The translations under genes and the position numbers were made by a program. From Mesorhizobium loti CJ3sym (lineage in GTDB: Bacteria > Pseudomonadota > Alphaproteobacteria > Rhizobiales > Rhizobiaceae), in the NCBI RefSeq assembly GCF_000472785.1, contig NZ_AXAL01000016.1, positions 108,880 through 172,879 of the forward strand: 64,000 bases of DNA, written 5' to 3'. The notes under the pieces were generated by a model. The model had not been told where the DNA came from. It saw nothing but the letters and a program-made list of their open reading frames with translations, and did not search any database. Numbering within the stretch: the first letter of the stretch is position 1; each line of letters begins with the position of its first letter. Positions 8,024 through 16,953 of this stretch are shown here, piece after piece.

Positions 8024-8737
8024 ATGACGGACACACTCCATATCCTTTCCGTGGGAAAGGGCGGCTGGGGCGGAGCTCTGCTGCTGGCAGCTGGCGTGAC
8101 ATTTGCGCTGTCAGTCCTCGGCTTCCTTCTCGGCGCTCTCTTCGGCGCGGTTGCGGCAGGAGGCCGGCTCTCCACGAGAGCTTTACCTTCATGGGTCGCC
8201 AAGGGCTATGGCACGGTGTTCAGGGGTGTGCCCGATCTGTTGACGATCTACCTGCTTTACTACGGCGGCAGCATAGCATTGACTGAGATCGGTAAATTCT
8301 TCGGCAGTGCAGGCTTCGTCGGGCTGCCGACATTTGCTACTGGCGTCCTGGCGATCGGCATCATTTCGGGCGCCTATCAAGCCGAGGTCTATCGCGGAGC
8401 GTATCTCGCCGTCGATCTAGGCCAGTTTGAGGCTGGCAAGGCGCTTGGCCTGTCCCGGTTCCAATTGCTGCGCCTCGTCATCGTGCCTCAACTGATGCGG
8501 CACGCCCTGCCGGGCCTCGGAAATGTCTGGCAGCTTGTGCTCAAGGATTCGGCCTTGATCTCCGTGATCGGCTTGGTGGAATTGATGCGGCAGTCTCAGA
8601 TCGGCGCGGGATCGATGCGGGAGCCCTTCGTCTTCTATATAGCAGCCGCGACGCTGTATTTCCTCATCGCTACCGTGACCGGATCGGTCTTCCGCTACGG
8701 CGAGGCACGGGCTTGGCGAGGCATGGTCCACGCATGA
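8024..8737 (+). CDS. Amino acid ABC transporter permease (HisQ/OccQ-like)
   Basis: Integral membrane subunit of 237 residues with about five membrane helices. The EAA loop that contacts the ATPase is visible (GQFEAGKALGLSRFQLLRLV). The sequence VFRGVPDLLTIYLLYYGG is characteristic of the HisQ/OccQ branch. It lies 74 bases after the binding-protein gene and its last codon overlaps the start of the next permease (ATGA at 8734), so the pair is translationally coupled. Confidence 0.92.
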   Translation: MTDTLHILSVGKGGWGGALLLAAGVTFALSVLGFLLGALFGAVAAGGRLSTRALPSWVAKGYGTVFRGVPDLLTIYLLYYGGSIALTEIGKFFGSAGFVGLPTFATGVLAIGIISGAYQAEVYRGAYLAVDLGQFEAGKALGLSRFQLLRLVIVPQLMRHALPGLGNVWQLVLKDSALISVIGLVELMRQSQIGAGSMREPFVFYIAAATLYFLIATVTGSVFRYGEARAWRGMVHA

Positions 8738-9426
8738 TCGACTTCGCCTTCTTTGCAGAGATCATTCCCACCCTTCTCTCCGGCTTGCCGTTAACCTTGC
8801 AACTTGCGGGGTTGTCGATCGGAATAGGCTTTGCCTTGGCCCTGTTGCTCGCACTGGCGCAGCAGGGAAACCATCGGATGCTGGTCTGGCCCATCCGCTC
8901 CTTCGTTGCCGTCTTTCGCGGCACGCCATTGCTCGTCCAGATATTCCTCATCTATTACGGCCTCGGCCAGTTCCGCCCCACACTTCAGGCAGTTGGGCTC
9001 TGGTGGCTGTTTCGCGAGCCCTATTGGTGTGCCATCATTGCGCTCAGTCTCAACACCGCCGCCTATGGCAGCGAAATCCTGCGGGGTGCGATACAGGGTG
9101 TGCCGGGTGGCCTTGTCGAGGCGGCCTCTGCCTTAGGCCTGAAACGGCTCCAGATCCTGCGCCTCGTCGTTCTGCCTTTGGCGCTGCGCCAAGCCATACC
9201 GAGCTACAGCAACGAGATCATCCTCATGGTAAAGGGTACGTCGCTTGCATCGATCGTCACCCTGATGGAAGTGACGGGCATCGCCCAGGGGCTTATCTCG
9301 CAGACCTATCGCGCCGTGGAGGTTTTCGTAGCCGCTGGCGCGATCTATCTCACCATCAATTTCACGATCATCTCGGCACTGAACGCGCTGGAAACCTGGC
9401 TAACGCCTTATCGGGTCCGAGCCTGA
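8734..9426 (+). CDS. Amino acid ABC transporter permease (HisM/OccM-like)
   Basis: Second permease, 230 residues from the ATG that overlaps the preceding stop. It shows VFRGTPLLVQIFLIYYGLGQ and the EAA loop LVEAASALGLKRLQILRLVV, the usual HisM-type features. With the preceding gene it would form the heteromeric channel. A cognate ATPase (HisP/OccP type) is not found downstream, where a gamma-glutamyltransferase lies instead. An ATPase encoded elsewhere must serve, or one was lost here. Confidence 0.92.
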   Translation: MIDFAFFAEIIPTLLSGLPLTLQLAGLSIGIGFALALLLALAQQGNHRMLVWPIRSFVAVFRGTPLLVQIFLIYYGLGQFRPTLQAVGLWWLFREPYWCAIIALSLNTAAYGSEILRGAIQGVPGGLVEAASALGLKRLQILRLVVLPLALRQAIPSYSNEIILMVKGTSLASIVTLMEVTGIAQGLISQTYRAVEVFVAAGAIYLTINFTIISALNALETWLTPYRVRA

Positions 9427-9459
9427 TATGCGTCTGGCGTAACGAGGAGAATTGGCAGA

Positions 9460-9561
9460 ATGCGCAGTGTCGAGAAGCCGAAGCGATCCGTTGCCGTGTC
9501 GTGTTACGCCATGGCGGCAACGTCGCATCCATCAGACCAAGGGATACAAAGACAGAATGCG
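9460..9561 (+). pseudogene. N-terminal remnant of a second gamma-glutamyltransferase
   Basis: An ATG at 9460 with a strong GAGGAG ribosome-binding site opens a 33-codon frame. It reads KPKRSVAVSCYAMAATSHP and then loses homology. The AATSHP segment matches the same position in the intact enzyme just downstream (VAATSHPLATLAAIDML) and fits the start of a gamma-glutamyltransferase paralogue. I infer that an earlier enzyme gene in the transporter operon was cut short at this point. It could instead be a short leader ORF that resembles the enzyme by chance. Confidence 0.45.
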
Positions 9562-11143
9562 TGATTTCCAGTTTCCCGGCCGCTCGCCGGTTCGTGCCAC
9601 GGAGGCGGTTGCCGCGACATCGCACCCGCTTGCGACTCTTGCCGCCATCGACATGCTGCGCGCCGGCGGCAATGCCATGGACGCCGCTGTCTGCGCCGCC
9701 GCCGTGCAAGGCGTGGTCGAGCCGCAGTCGACCGGCATCGGCGGCGATTGTTTTGTCCTCTACTCTCCGGGAGGACAAGGCAAAGTGCTGGCCTTCAATG
9801 GTTCGGGCCGCGCGCCGGCGGGCGCCACCGTCGACTGGTATCTGGACAAGGGTTTTAGCGAGCTTCCCAAACAGGGACCGCATGCGGTGACCGTGCCGGG
9901 CGCCGTCGATGCCTGGAGCCGGCTGCTGGAAGATCATGGCCGCAAGAGCCTTGCCGAGGTGCTGGCTTCAGCTATCCACTATGCCGAGAACGGCTATGTC
10001 GTGCATGACCGCGTCGCCTTCGACTGGGCCGAGCCGGAAACCGACTTGTCGGCCGACGAACATGCATCGCGCATCTTCCTGCCGGGTGGCAAGGCGCCGA
10101 AGGCCGGCGATGTCCACCGCCAGCCGGAACTTGCCGCCACCTTGCGGGTGATCGCCAGGCAAGGCCGCGCCGGGTTCTATGAAGGCGCGGTCGCCGACGA
10201 CATGGTTCGCCGGCTCAAGGAACTGGGCGGGCTGCATTCGCATGAGGATTTCGCCGAGACCAAAGGCGACTATGTGGCCCCCGTCAGCACCGCCTATGGC
10301 GGTTATGACATCCACCAGATGCCGCCGAACAATCAGGGGCTGACCGCGCTCTTGATGCTGAACGTGCTGTCAGGCTTCAAACTCGGCGGGCTGGACCCCA
10401 ACGGTGCCGAGCGCCTGCATCTGGAAATCGAGGCCGGGCGGCTGGCCTACCAGGATCGCGACCGCTATGTCGGCGACCAGGATCAGGTTCATGTGCCGGT
10501 GCAGCAGCTTCTGTCCAGCGCTTACGCCGACCGGCTGCGCGCCGAGATCCATCGCGACCGGGCGATGACGCATCTGCCGCGCCTGGACCTGCCCGGCAGC
10601 GACACGGTCTACATCTCGATCGTCGATCGCGACCGCAATGCGGTCTCCTTCATCAACTCGACCTATTATTCCTTCGGCAGCGGCGTCGTCGGCCCGAAGA
10701 CCGGCATTGTGCTGCAGAACCGTGGCGCGAGCTTCCGCCTCGACCCGGCTCATCCGAACGCCATCGCGCCCGGCAAGCGGCCGATGCACACGATCATGCC
10801 CGGCATGGCAACGAAAAACGGCCGCGTGGTGATGCCGTTCGGTGTCATGGGCGGCGGCTACCAGCCTTTCGGACACGTGCATCTGCTGACCAACATGATC
10901 GATTTCGGCATGGATCCGCAGCAGGCGCTGGATGCGCCACGGGTGTTCTACAATGATGATACGGTGGAGGCCGAGCGCGGCGTCCCCGCTGAGGCGCTCG
11001 AAGGCTTGCGCCGGCGCGGCCATCGTATCGCCGAACCGGATCACCCGCTTGGCGGCGGACAGGTGGTGCTGATCGACTGGGAGAAGGGAACGCTGACCGG
11101 CGCCTCCGATCCGCGCAAGGATGGGATGGCGCTGGGATATTGA
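9557..11143 (+). CDS. Gamma-glutamyltransferase family protein
   Basis: N-terminal-nucleophile hydrolase of 528 residues that cleaves or transfers gamma-glutamyl groups, matured by self-cleavage before a threonine. The N-terminus shows AATSHPLATLAAIDMLRAGG and NAMDAAV, the glycine-rich core GIGGDCFVLY, and the cleavage site GSDTVYISIVDRD with Thr350 as predicted nucleophile. The late GVMGGGYQPFGH loop is also present. No signal peptide is seen, unlike the periplasmic enterobacterial enzyme. The frame is open to 9452, but ATG 9557 gives the family N-terminus. Its place after an amino acid transporter suggests use of an imported gamma-glutamyl compound. Confidence 0.88.
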   Translation: MRDFQFPGRSPVRATEAVAATSHPLATLAAIDMLRAGGNAMDAAVCAAAVQGVVEPQSTGIGGDCFVLYSPGGQGKVLAFNGSGRAPAGATVDWYLDKGFSELPKQGPHAVTVPGAVDAWSRLLEDHGRKSLAEVLASAIHYAENGYVVHDRVAFDWAEPETDLSADEHASRIFLPGGKAPKAGDVHRQPELAATLRVIARQGRAGFYEGAVADDMVRRLKELGGLHSHEDFAETKGDYVAPVSTAYGGYDIHQMPPNNQGLTALLMLNVLSGFKLGGLDPNGAERLHLEIEAGRLAYQDRDRYVGDQDQVHVPVQQLLSSAYADRLRAEIHRDRAMTHLPRLDLPGSDTVYISIVDRDRNAVSFINSTYYSFGSGVVGPKTGIVLQNRGASFRLDPAHPNAIAPGKRPMHTIMPGMATKNGRVVMPFGVMGGGYQPFGHVHLLTNMIDFGMDPQQALDAPRVFYNDDTVEAERGVPAEALEGLRRRGHRIAEPDHPLGGGQVVLIDWEKGTLTGASDPRKDGMALGY

Positions 11144-11241
11144 GGGACGGGGAGAACCGGTTTGCGAACGGCGACGCTGCTAGGATCGCAATCGACTTCT
11201 GGGCTTTCTAGAAGCAGTCGTTTGAAACATAGTCGGTAACC

Positions 11242-12762
11242 ATGAGCACGAATTCAAAAGACCTCTCCCGCCGTCTTGCCGCCGGCGCCGATGACGCGCC
11301 AGCGATCCTGGCACCCGACAGGGCGACACTCACCCATGGCGGGTTGCGCAGCCTGATCGCGGCCACAGCCGAACGGCTGCATGCGCTCGGCATCGGCCGC
11401 AGCGACCGGGTGGCGATTGTGTTGCCGAACGGGCCGGAGATGGCCACCGCCTTCGTCGCTGTGGCGGCCGCCGCCTCGACGGCGCCGCTCAATCCCGCCT
11501 ATCGGGCGGACGAACTCGATTTTTACCTGACCGACATCGCAGCCAGGGCGATCCTGGTCGCGGAGAACGAGACCGGTCCGGCTGTGACAGTGGCCGAGCG
11601 GCTCGGCATCGGCGTGTTGCGGCTTGTCGTTTCGCCGGGCATGCCCGCCGGCACTTTCACCATCAAGGGCGCGGCGGTCGGCCCGCAGGCAGTGCCCGAC
11701 ATGGCGCAAGATGATGACATTGCGCTTCTGCTGCACACATCGGGCACGACATCGCGGCCAAAACTGGTGCCGCTCAGCCATGCCAACATCGCGGCCTCAT
11801 CAGCCCATATTGGCGCGACACTTGGCCTGACCGCCGATGACCGTTGCCTCAACATCATGCCGCTGTTCCATATCCATGGCCTGATCGCAGCGGTGCTGTC
11901 GTCGCTGGCAGCGGGCGGCAGCATCTACTGCACGCCGGGCTTCAACGCGCTGCGCTTCTACCAATGGCTGAGCGATGCCAAGCCAAGCTGGTACACGGCG
12001 GTGCCGACCATGCACCAGGCGATCCTGCCGCGCGCGGCGCGCAATGCAGAAGTGCTGGCGGCGGCACAGCTGCGCTTCATCCGCTCGTCCTCGGCATCGC
12101 TGCCCGCACGAGTAATGGGCGAACTCGAAGCGACCTTCGGCTGTCCGGTGATCGAATCCTACGGGATGACCGAAGCCGCGCACCAGATGGCGTCGAACCG
12201 GCTGCCGCCGGGCCTGCGCAAGCCGGGCAGTGTCGGCGCCGGCGCCGGTCCAGACGTGGCCGTGATGGCACCAGACGGCCGGCTGCTGACAGCCGGCGAG
12301 ACCGGCGAGATCGTCATCCGCGGACCCAATGTCACGGCAGGCTATGAGAAGAACCCGGGTGCCAACGCCACGGCCTTCGCGCATGGCTGGTTCCACACCG
12401 GCGACCAGGGCGTGCTCGATGAGGATGGCTATCTCCGCGTCACCGGCCGGCTCAAGGAGATCATCAACCGTGGCGGCGAAAAAATCTCGCCGCTTGAGGT
12501 CGACGACGTGCTGATGGACCATCCGGCGGTGGCGCAGGTCGTCACCTTTGCCATGCCGCATGACAAGCTGGGTGAGGAGGTGGCGGCGGCCGTGGTGCTG
12601 CGCGAAGGCATGAGCGCCAACGAGAACGACATCCGCGCCTATGCCGCGACGCGGCTTGCCGACTTCAAGGTGCCGCGCAAGGTGGTGATCCTGGAGGAGA
12701 TCCCCAAAGGCGCGACCGGCAAGCTGCAGCGCATCGGGCTTGCCGCCAAACTCGGGCTTTGA
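11242..12762 (+). CDS. Acyl-CoA synthetase, oxalate-CoA-ligase-like
   Basis: AMP-forming ligase of 506 residues. The P-loop is HTSGTTSRPK (about 165-174), the second core motif is ESYGMTEAAHQM, and the catalytic Lys is in KGATGKLQR (Lys494). The combination PLFHIHGL, RSSSASLP and ESYGMTEAAHQM is characteristic of oxalyl-CoA synthetases of the AAE3/PCS60 group, which activate oxalate with ATP and CoA. The substrate remains an inference, since short-chain acyl-CoA ligases are close relatives. The stop is followed directly by the next gene's start, so the two are coupled. Confidence 0.82.
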   Translation: MSTNSKDLSRRLAAGADDAPAILAPDRATLTHGGLRSLIAATAERLHALGIGRSDRVAIVLPNGPEMATAFVAVAAAASTAPLNPAYRADELDFYLTDIAARAILVAENETGPAVTVAERLGIGVLRLVVSPGMPAGTFTIKGAAVGPQAVPDMAQDDDIALLLHTSGTTSRPKLVPLSHANIAASSAHIGATLGLTADDRCLNIMPLFHIHGLIAAVLSSLAAGGSIYCTPGFNALRFYQWLSDAKPSWYTAVPTMHQAILPRAARNAEVLAAAQLRFIRSSSASLPARVMGELEATFGCPVIESYGMTEAAHQMASNRLPPGLRKPGSVGAGAGPDVAVMAPDGRLLTAGETGEIVIRGPNVTAGYEKNPGANATAFAHGWFHTGDQGVLDEDGYLRVTGRLKEIINRGGEKISPLEVDDVLMDHPAVAQVVTFAMPHDKLGEEVAAAVVLREGMSANENDIRAYAATRLADFKVPRKVVILEEIPKGATGKLQRIGLAAKLGL

Positions 12763-12764
12763 CG

Positions 12765-13745
12765 ATGAAGATCGCCATTTTCGGCGCCGGCGCGATCGGC
12801 GGCTATCTCGCCGCCAAGTTGGCCATGACTGGCCGGACCGATCTGTCGATCGTCGCGCGCGGCGCGCATCTCGAAGCGATCCAGGCCAACGGCCTGCGCC
12901 TGATCGAGGACGGCAAGGAATCGGTGGCGCCGGTAAGAGCCGCCGCGAAGGCCGGGGAGCTCGGCGTACAGAATTATGTCGTGCTGGCGCTGAAGGCCCA
13001 TTCGCTGACCCCGGCGCTGGACCAGATCGCGCCGCTGCTCGGGGACAACACATCCGTCGTCACCATGCAGAACGGCGTGCCATGGTGGTATTTCCATGGC
13101 GCCGGCGAGCCGCTCGAAGGCACCAGGCTGGACGCGGTCGATCCCGGCGGCGCCATCTGGCAGCGGATCGGGCCGCAGCGCGTCATCGGCTCGGTCGTCT
13201 ATCCCGCTGTCGAGGTCGACGCGCCCGGCCTCATCCGCCATGTCGAAGGCAAGCGCTTCTCGCTCGGCGAACCCTCGGGCACGCGCAGCGAACGGGTGAC
13301 GCGACTGGCCGAGGAAATGGTCAAGGCCGGCCTGCAGGCGCCGGTGCGCGAGGACATCCGCAGCGAAATCTGGGTGAAGCTTTGGGGCAATCTCTCCTTC
13401 AACCCGATCTCGGCGCTGACGGGCTCGACGCTGGCCGCGATCGTCGCCGACGAAGGCACCCGCTCGCTTGCCCGCAGCATGATGCTGGAGGCGCAAGCGA
13501 TCGGCGAAAGCCTCGGCGTGCGTTTTCCCATCACGGTCGACCGTCGCATCAAGGGCGCCGGCGATGTCGGCGAGCACAAGACCTCGATGCTGCAGGACCT
13601 TGAGCGCGGCCGGCCGATGGAGATCGACGCGCTGGTTAGTGCGGTGCAGGAACTTGGCCGGCTAACCGACAAGCCGACGCCGACCATCGATGCCGTGCTG
13701 GCGCTGGTGCGCAGGCTGGCGGTGGAGCGCGGGTGTTACGGGTGA
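12765..13745 (+). CDS. Ketopantoate reductase family protein (ApbA/PanE)
   Basis: NAD(P)-dependent 2-hydroxyacid-forming reductase of 326 residues. It has an N-terminal Rossmann motif IFGAGAIGGY (5-14), the MQNGV segment near residue 105, and the conserved EIWVKLWGNLSFNP with the catalytic Lys near residue 205. The C-terminal helical domain ends with the RPMEID and DKPTPTID elements common in the family. The ATG lies two bases after the ligase stop; a TTG at 12759 is also in frame. Being coupled to an oxalyl-CoA-synthetase-like gene suggests a short 2-oxo acid rather than pantoate synthesis. That is inference. Confidence 0.85.
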   Translation: MKIAIFGAGAIGGYLAAKLAMTGRTDLSIVARGAHLEAIQANGLRLIEDGKESVAPVRAAAKAGELGVQNYVVLALKAHSLTPALDQIAPLLGDNTSVVTMQNGVPWWYFHGAGEPLEGTRLDAVDPGGAIWQRIGPQRVIGSVVYPAVEVDAPGLIRHVEGKRFSLGEPSGTRSERVTRLAEEMVKAGLQAPVREDIRSEIWVKLWGNLSFNPISALTGSTLAAIVADEGTRSLARSMMLEAQAIGESLGVRFPITVDRRIKGAGDVGEHKTSMLQDLERGRPMEIDALVSAVQELGRLTDKPTPTIDAVLALVRRLAVERGCYG

Positions 13746-13902
13746 TGGCGACGGGCTGAAGCCCCTAGGTAAGGCGTTCCACGCAAGGCAGAGATATTGG
13801 AAACGTCGTGCTTCTCTTGAGGTCTTTGAGCCATTTCTGACATCGCCAGTCTGCCGACGGAGTGGCATGATGTGGATCGCCAATGCACAAGAGAATGATT
13901 TC

Positions 13903-14736
13903 ATGTTCCCAGATCGCCGCGTTGCCTCGAAATTTGTCGTTCTCCTCGGCGTTTCGATCGGTGCCTTTTGCGCTTCAGCCGCATTTGCGGAAAGCGTCGA
14001 TCCAGCGCTCGATAAGCTGATCAGCGGACCTCAGCGCTCACAGCCCAACAGCGTGCGCGACAAATATCGCCATCCCGGCGAAGTGCTGACATTCTTTGGC
14101 GTGAAGCCTGACAGCACCGTCGTCGAAATCCTTCCCGGCGCGGGTGGATATTGGACCGAGATCCTGGCCCCCTACCTGAAGCAGAACGGCCACTATATCG
14201 CGGCAAATGGCGAGAAGGCCTCGCCTTCCGCTGAAGTCCAGAAGGACAATGCCGCCCTGGCAGCCAAGCTTGCCGCCGAGCCAGCCGACTATGACAAGGT
14301 CACCGTCACTGAATTTGCAGCCGACAAATATGCCATCGCACCGCCGGGAAGTGCGGATTTCGTGCTGACCTTTCGCAACATCCACAATTGGATGGCTGCG
14401 GGCACCACCGCGGACGCTTTCGCCGCCTTCTATAAAGCGCTGAAGCCTGGCGGCATCCTTGGGATCGAGGAGCACCGGGGCAAGCCGGACGAGCCGCAGG
14501 ATCCGCTCGCCAAGTCCGGCTATGTACGCCAGGACGTTGCCATCGGTTTTGCGCAGGCGGCTGGCTTCAAGTTCGTCGGCAGCTCCGAGGTCAATGCCAA
14601 TCCGAAAGACACAAAGGATTATCCGAGCGGTGTGTGGACGCTGCCGCCAACCTTCAAGCTCGGTGCGCAAGATCACGCAAAATATGCGGCCATAGGCGAG
14701 AGCGATCGCTTCATCCTGAAGTTCCAAAAGCCATAG
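13903..14736 (+). CDS. Exported methyltransferase-like protein
   Basis: The 277-residue product has a clear signal peptide (KFVVLLGVSIGAFCASAAFA, cleaved near residue 26). After it comes a class I methyltransferase-like fold. VVEILPGAGGYWTEILAPYL is the cofactor-binding loop, NIHNWM falls where the active-site motif would be, and LKPGGILGIEEHR is the usual post-motif III segment. Methyltransferases with signal peptides are known as a conserved predicted family in Proteobacteria, but their substrate and methyl donor supply outside the cytoplasm are unclear. ATG 13903 is chosen because it gives the signal peptide directly. The gene ends 25 bases before a convergent GGDEF-EAL gene. Confidence 0.8.
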   Translation: MFPDRRVASKFVVLLGVSIGAFCASAAFAESVDPALDKLISGPQRSQPNSVRDKYRHPGEVLTFFGVKPDSTVVEILPGAGGYWTEILAPYLKQNGHYIAANGEKASPSAEVQKDNAALAAKLAAEPADYDKVTVTEFAADKYAIAPPGSADFVLTFRNIHNWMAAGTTADAFAAFYKALKPGGILGIEEHRGKPDEPQDPLAKSGYVRQDVAIGFAQAAGFKFVGSSEVNANPKDTKDYPSGVWTLPPTFKLGAQDHAKYAAIGESDRFILKFQKP

Positions 14737-14761
14737 CAACGAACCGGCGGGCGGCTGTTGC

Positions 14762-16756
14762 TTAGGCGGCGCTACCGGTCTGGGATTTGCCAGGCAAGGC
14801 CGCTGCGGAATCGAGGAAGGTCGCGAGAGAGTTGTCGAAGCGGCCTGCATCGAAGGCCAGCGCATCCTGCATGGGAAGGGCTGTCGAGAAGAGAAAGCCC
14901 TGCGCGATCATGCAATCAAGCGACCGCAGGATCAGGCGATCGGCGTCGGTTTCGACACCCTCGGCGACCACCTCCATTCCCAGCGTTCGCCCGAGATCGA
15001 TAACTGCCTTGACCAGGGCCTGATCCTCCACGGAGCTGGCGAGATCGCGAACGAAGTCCTTGTCGATCTTGATCTTGCGGATTCGGCTGTCCTTCAGCGA
15101 AACCAGCGTCGAAAAGCCAGTGCCGAAATCATCCAGCACAATCGATAGGCCCGCATCCGCCAGGCGTTCCAGCTTTTCGTCAACCCTGTCGCGATCCATG
15201 GGCGCCTCTTCCGTGATCTCTATCTCGAGCATCGCCACGGGAACATTCCTCGTCTTGAGGCTGTCCAGTATCATTTCATCGACATTGCCTGCCTCGAGCT
15301 CGCGTGGCGACAGATTCATGGCGACCCGAACATGCTGGCGCCCGTTTCTCACCAGCTCTTCAATCATGGCGCAGCAGTTGAGAAACACCGTTTCCGTCAA
15401 CAGGGAAAGCAGCCCGGTTTCACGCGCCGCGGTGACGATCTCAGGCGGCGAAATGGGTCCATGAGCCGGATGTTGCCACCGCAGCAGCGCCTCGAAGCCG
15501 ACGATTGCATCCGTATCCAGGCGCACCATCGACTGGAACCATGAGCAAAGAGTGCCTGTTTCGATGGCTCCGCGCAGATCGCGCTCAATGCAGTGCTTGC
15601 GTTCGAGGCCGCGGTCTAGTTCGGCATTGAAGAGACAGTATTGGTTCCTGCCGCTGCGCTTGGCCGCATAAAGCGCGAAGTCCGTCCGCAGCAGCATCTC
15701 CGTCAATTGTGGTCGCTCTGCTGCATAGATACCGATCGAAGCGCCGACGCGCACCGAATTCAACGCCGGATCCGGGTTCGCGATGGCCGCGATGATCGAG
15801 GATGCAAGTTCGTTGATCGACGGCACGGATCTGCTGGCTGGAAAGAGCAGCACGAACTCGTCACCGCCGATGCGCGAAATGGTTGCCCCTGGCGGCGCAT
15901 GGTTTTCTATTCTGCGCGCAACCCTGACCAGCAGGTCATCGCCGATATTGTGTCCATAGGTGTCGTTGACGGATTTGAAGCCGTCCAGGTCGATCAGCAT
16001 GGCCACGAACGGACCGCCGGTAAGTCCGAGCTGGCGGATAGCCTGCTCAAGCCCGTAGCGGTTGAGCAAATTCGTCAGCGGATCCCGCCTGGAGTTTCGT
16101 TCCATCTCGGTGGCGAATTCCTTCGCCTCGTATTTGAGGCGGCTTGCCTCGCGGAAGCGGGCCTGTCCGAGAAGCGCGCTGCGGATCATTCCAGCGAGAA
16201 AGAGCAGGACCGTGAAAGCCAGAATATAATTTTCGATACCGCCTTTTGCTGAGAGGCATCCGATGGTGATCAAGAGCGGCAGTGTCATGAAGTTGATCGA
16301 GGACGGCGCGTATGAGGTTCCGTAGGTGACCGAACCGGCCGACGCGCCGGCGAGAACGATCAGATAGATCGGCGCCTGGGGCGTGGTGTATCCATCGGTC
16401 AGCACTGCCAGAAAAGACCAGGCGATGCCCGACGCCAGGGCCAGCATCCCATAGGAAGAAAGCCGTGCACCCGCCGGCCTCAGCCTGCTCTCGGCCGTGC
16501 CTGATTGGGAGAGAGCAAGTGCTATGCGTGCGCAATTTATCGTGCCGACCGCGGCAAACCACAGCACCGCCGCAAACCCGCCGCCCGAAAGCATCTGCAC
16601 GGCCAAGATCAGGGCCGAGAGGATCGTGCCGATAGGCATCGAAATGAAGATCCCGGTCCGCAGATCAGCCAACTGATCCCGGAGAATCCCGGCGTCCACG
16701 GATTCACCCTGCCCCTGAGGGGCGGACCCTGGAACAGGCTGCTTGGAATGCCTCAT
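14762..16756 (-). CDS. GGDEF-EAL domain protein (cyclic di-GMP turnover)
   Basis: Membrane protein of 664 residues. The N-terminal 200 residues contain about six membrane helices. The diguanylate cyclase domain carries an intact GGDEF motif (297-301), and the phosphodiesterase domain begins with FEALL (421-425) and keeps the EAL-type catalytic set as far as can be seen, including ITEEA and DDFGTGFSTL. No RxxD inhibitory site precedes GGDEF. Both domains look complete, so net activity cannot be predicted. It is convergent with the exported methyltransferase-like gene and has no operon partner. Confidence 0.92.
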   Translation of the reverse strand: MRHSKQPVPGSAPQGQGESVDAGILRDQLADLRTGIFISMPIGTILSALILAVQMLSGGGFAAVLWFAAVGTINCARIALALSQSGTAESRLRPAGARLSSYGMLALASGIAWSFLAVLTDGYTTPQAPIYLIVLAGASAGSVTYGTSYAPSSINFMTLPLLITIGCLSAKGGIENYILAFTVLLFLAGMIRSALLGQARFREASRLKYEAKEFATEMERNSRRDPLTNLLNRYGLEQAIRQLGLTGGPFVAMLIDLDGFKSVNDTYGHNIGDDLLVRVARRIENHAPPGATISRIGGDEFVLLFPASRSVPSINELASSIIAAIANPDPALNSVRVGASIGIYAAERPQLTEMLLRTDFALYAAKRSGRNQYCLFNAELDRGLERKHCIERDLRGAIETGTLCSWFQSMVRLDTDAIVGFEALLRWQHPAHGPISPPEIVTAARETGLLSLLTETVFLNCCAMIEELVRNGRQHVRVAMNLSPRELEAGNVDEMILDSLKTRNVPVAMLEIEITEEAPMDRDRVDEKLERLADAGLSIVLDDFGTGFSTLVSLKDSRIRKIKIDKDFVRDLASSVEDQALVKAVIDLGRTLGMEVVAEGVETDADRLILRSLDCMIAQGFLFSTALPMQDALAFDAGRFDNSLATFLDSAAALPGKSQTGSAA

Positions 16757-16953
16757 AGTGCCAAGTGGCTAGGCTAGCGAAGTGAAAATCGCGTTAAGGA
16801 TTTCAGCAGCTTACAGTGCAATCACTCGATTCTGGGCAGTCACACCGCGTTCTTGTGCCCGCCCGCCAGAGGCGGACGGACTACATGCCTACAAAGGCAC
16901 CCCGGGCGCTAGCCGGCACCATGATGCTGCAGGCGCCGACGATCGCGGGCGTT

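Noticed and set aside
11800..13053. 417-codon minus-strand frame over the acyl-CoA synthetase
   Set aside because: Antisense shadow; the plus strand carries all three catalytic motifs of the ligase.
16757..16953. Small gene between the GGDEF-EAL gene and the membrane protein
   Set aside because: Short plus-strand frames overlap both neighbours' ends and show no coding character or ribosome-binding site; I see nothing here.
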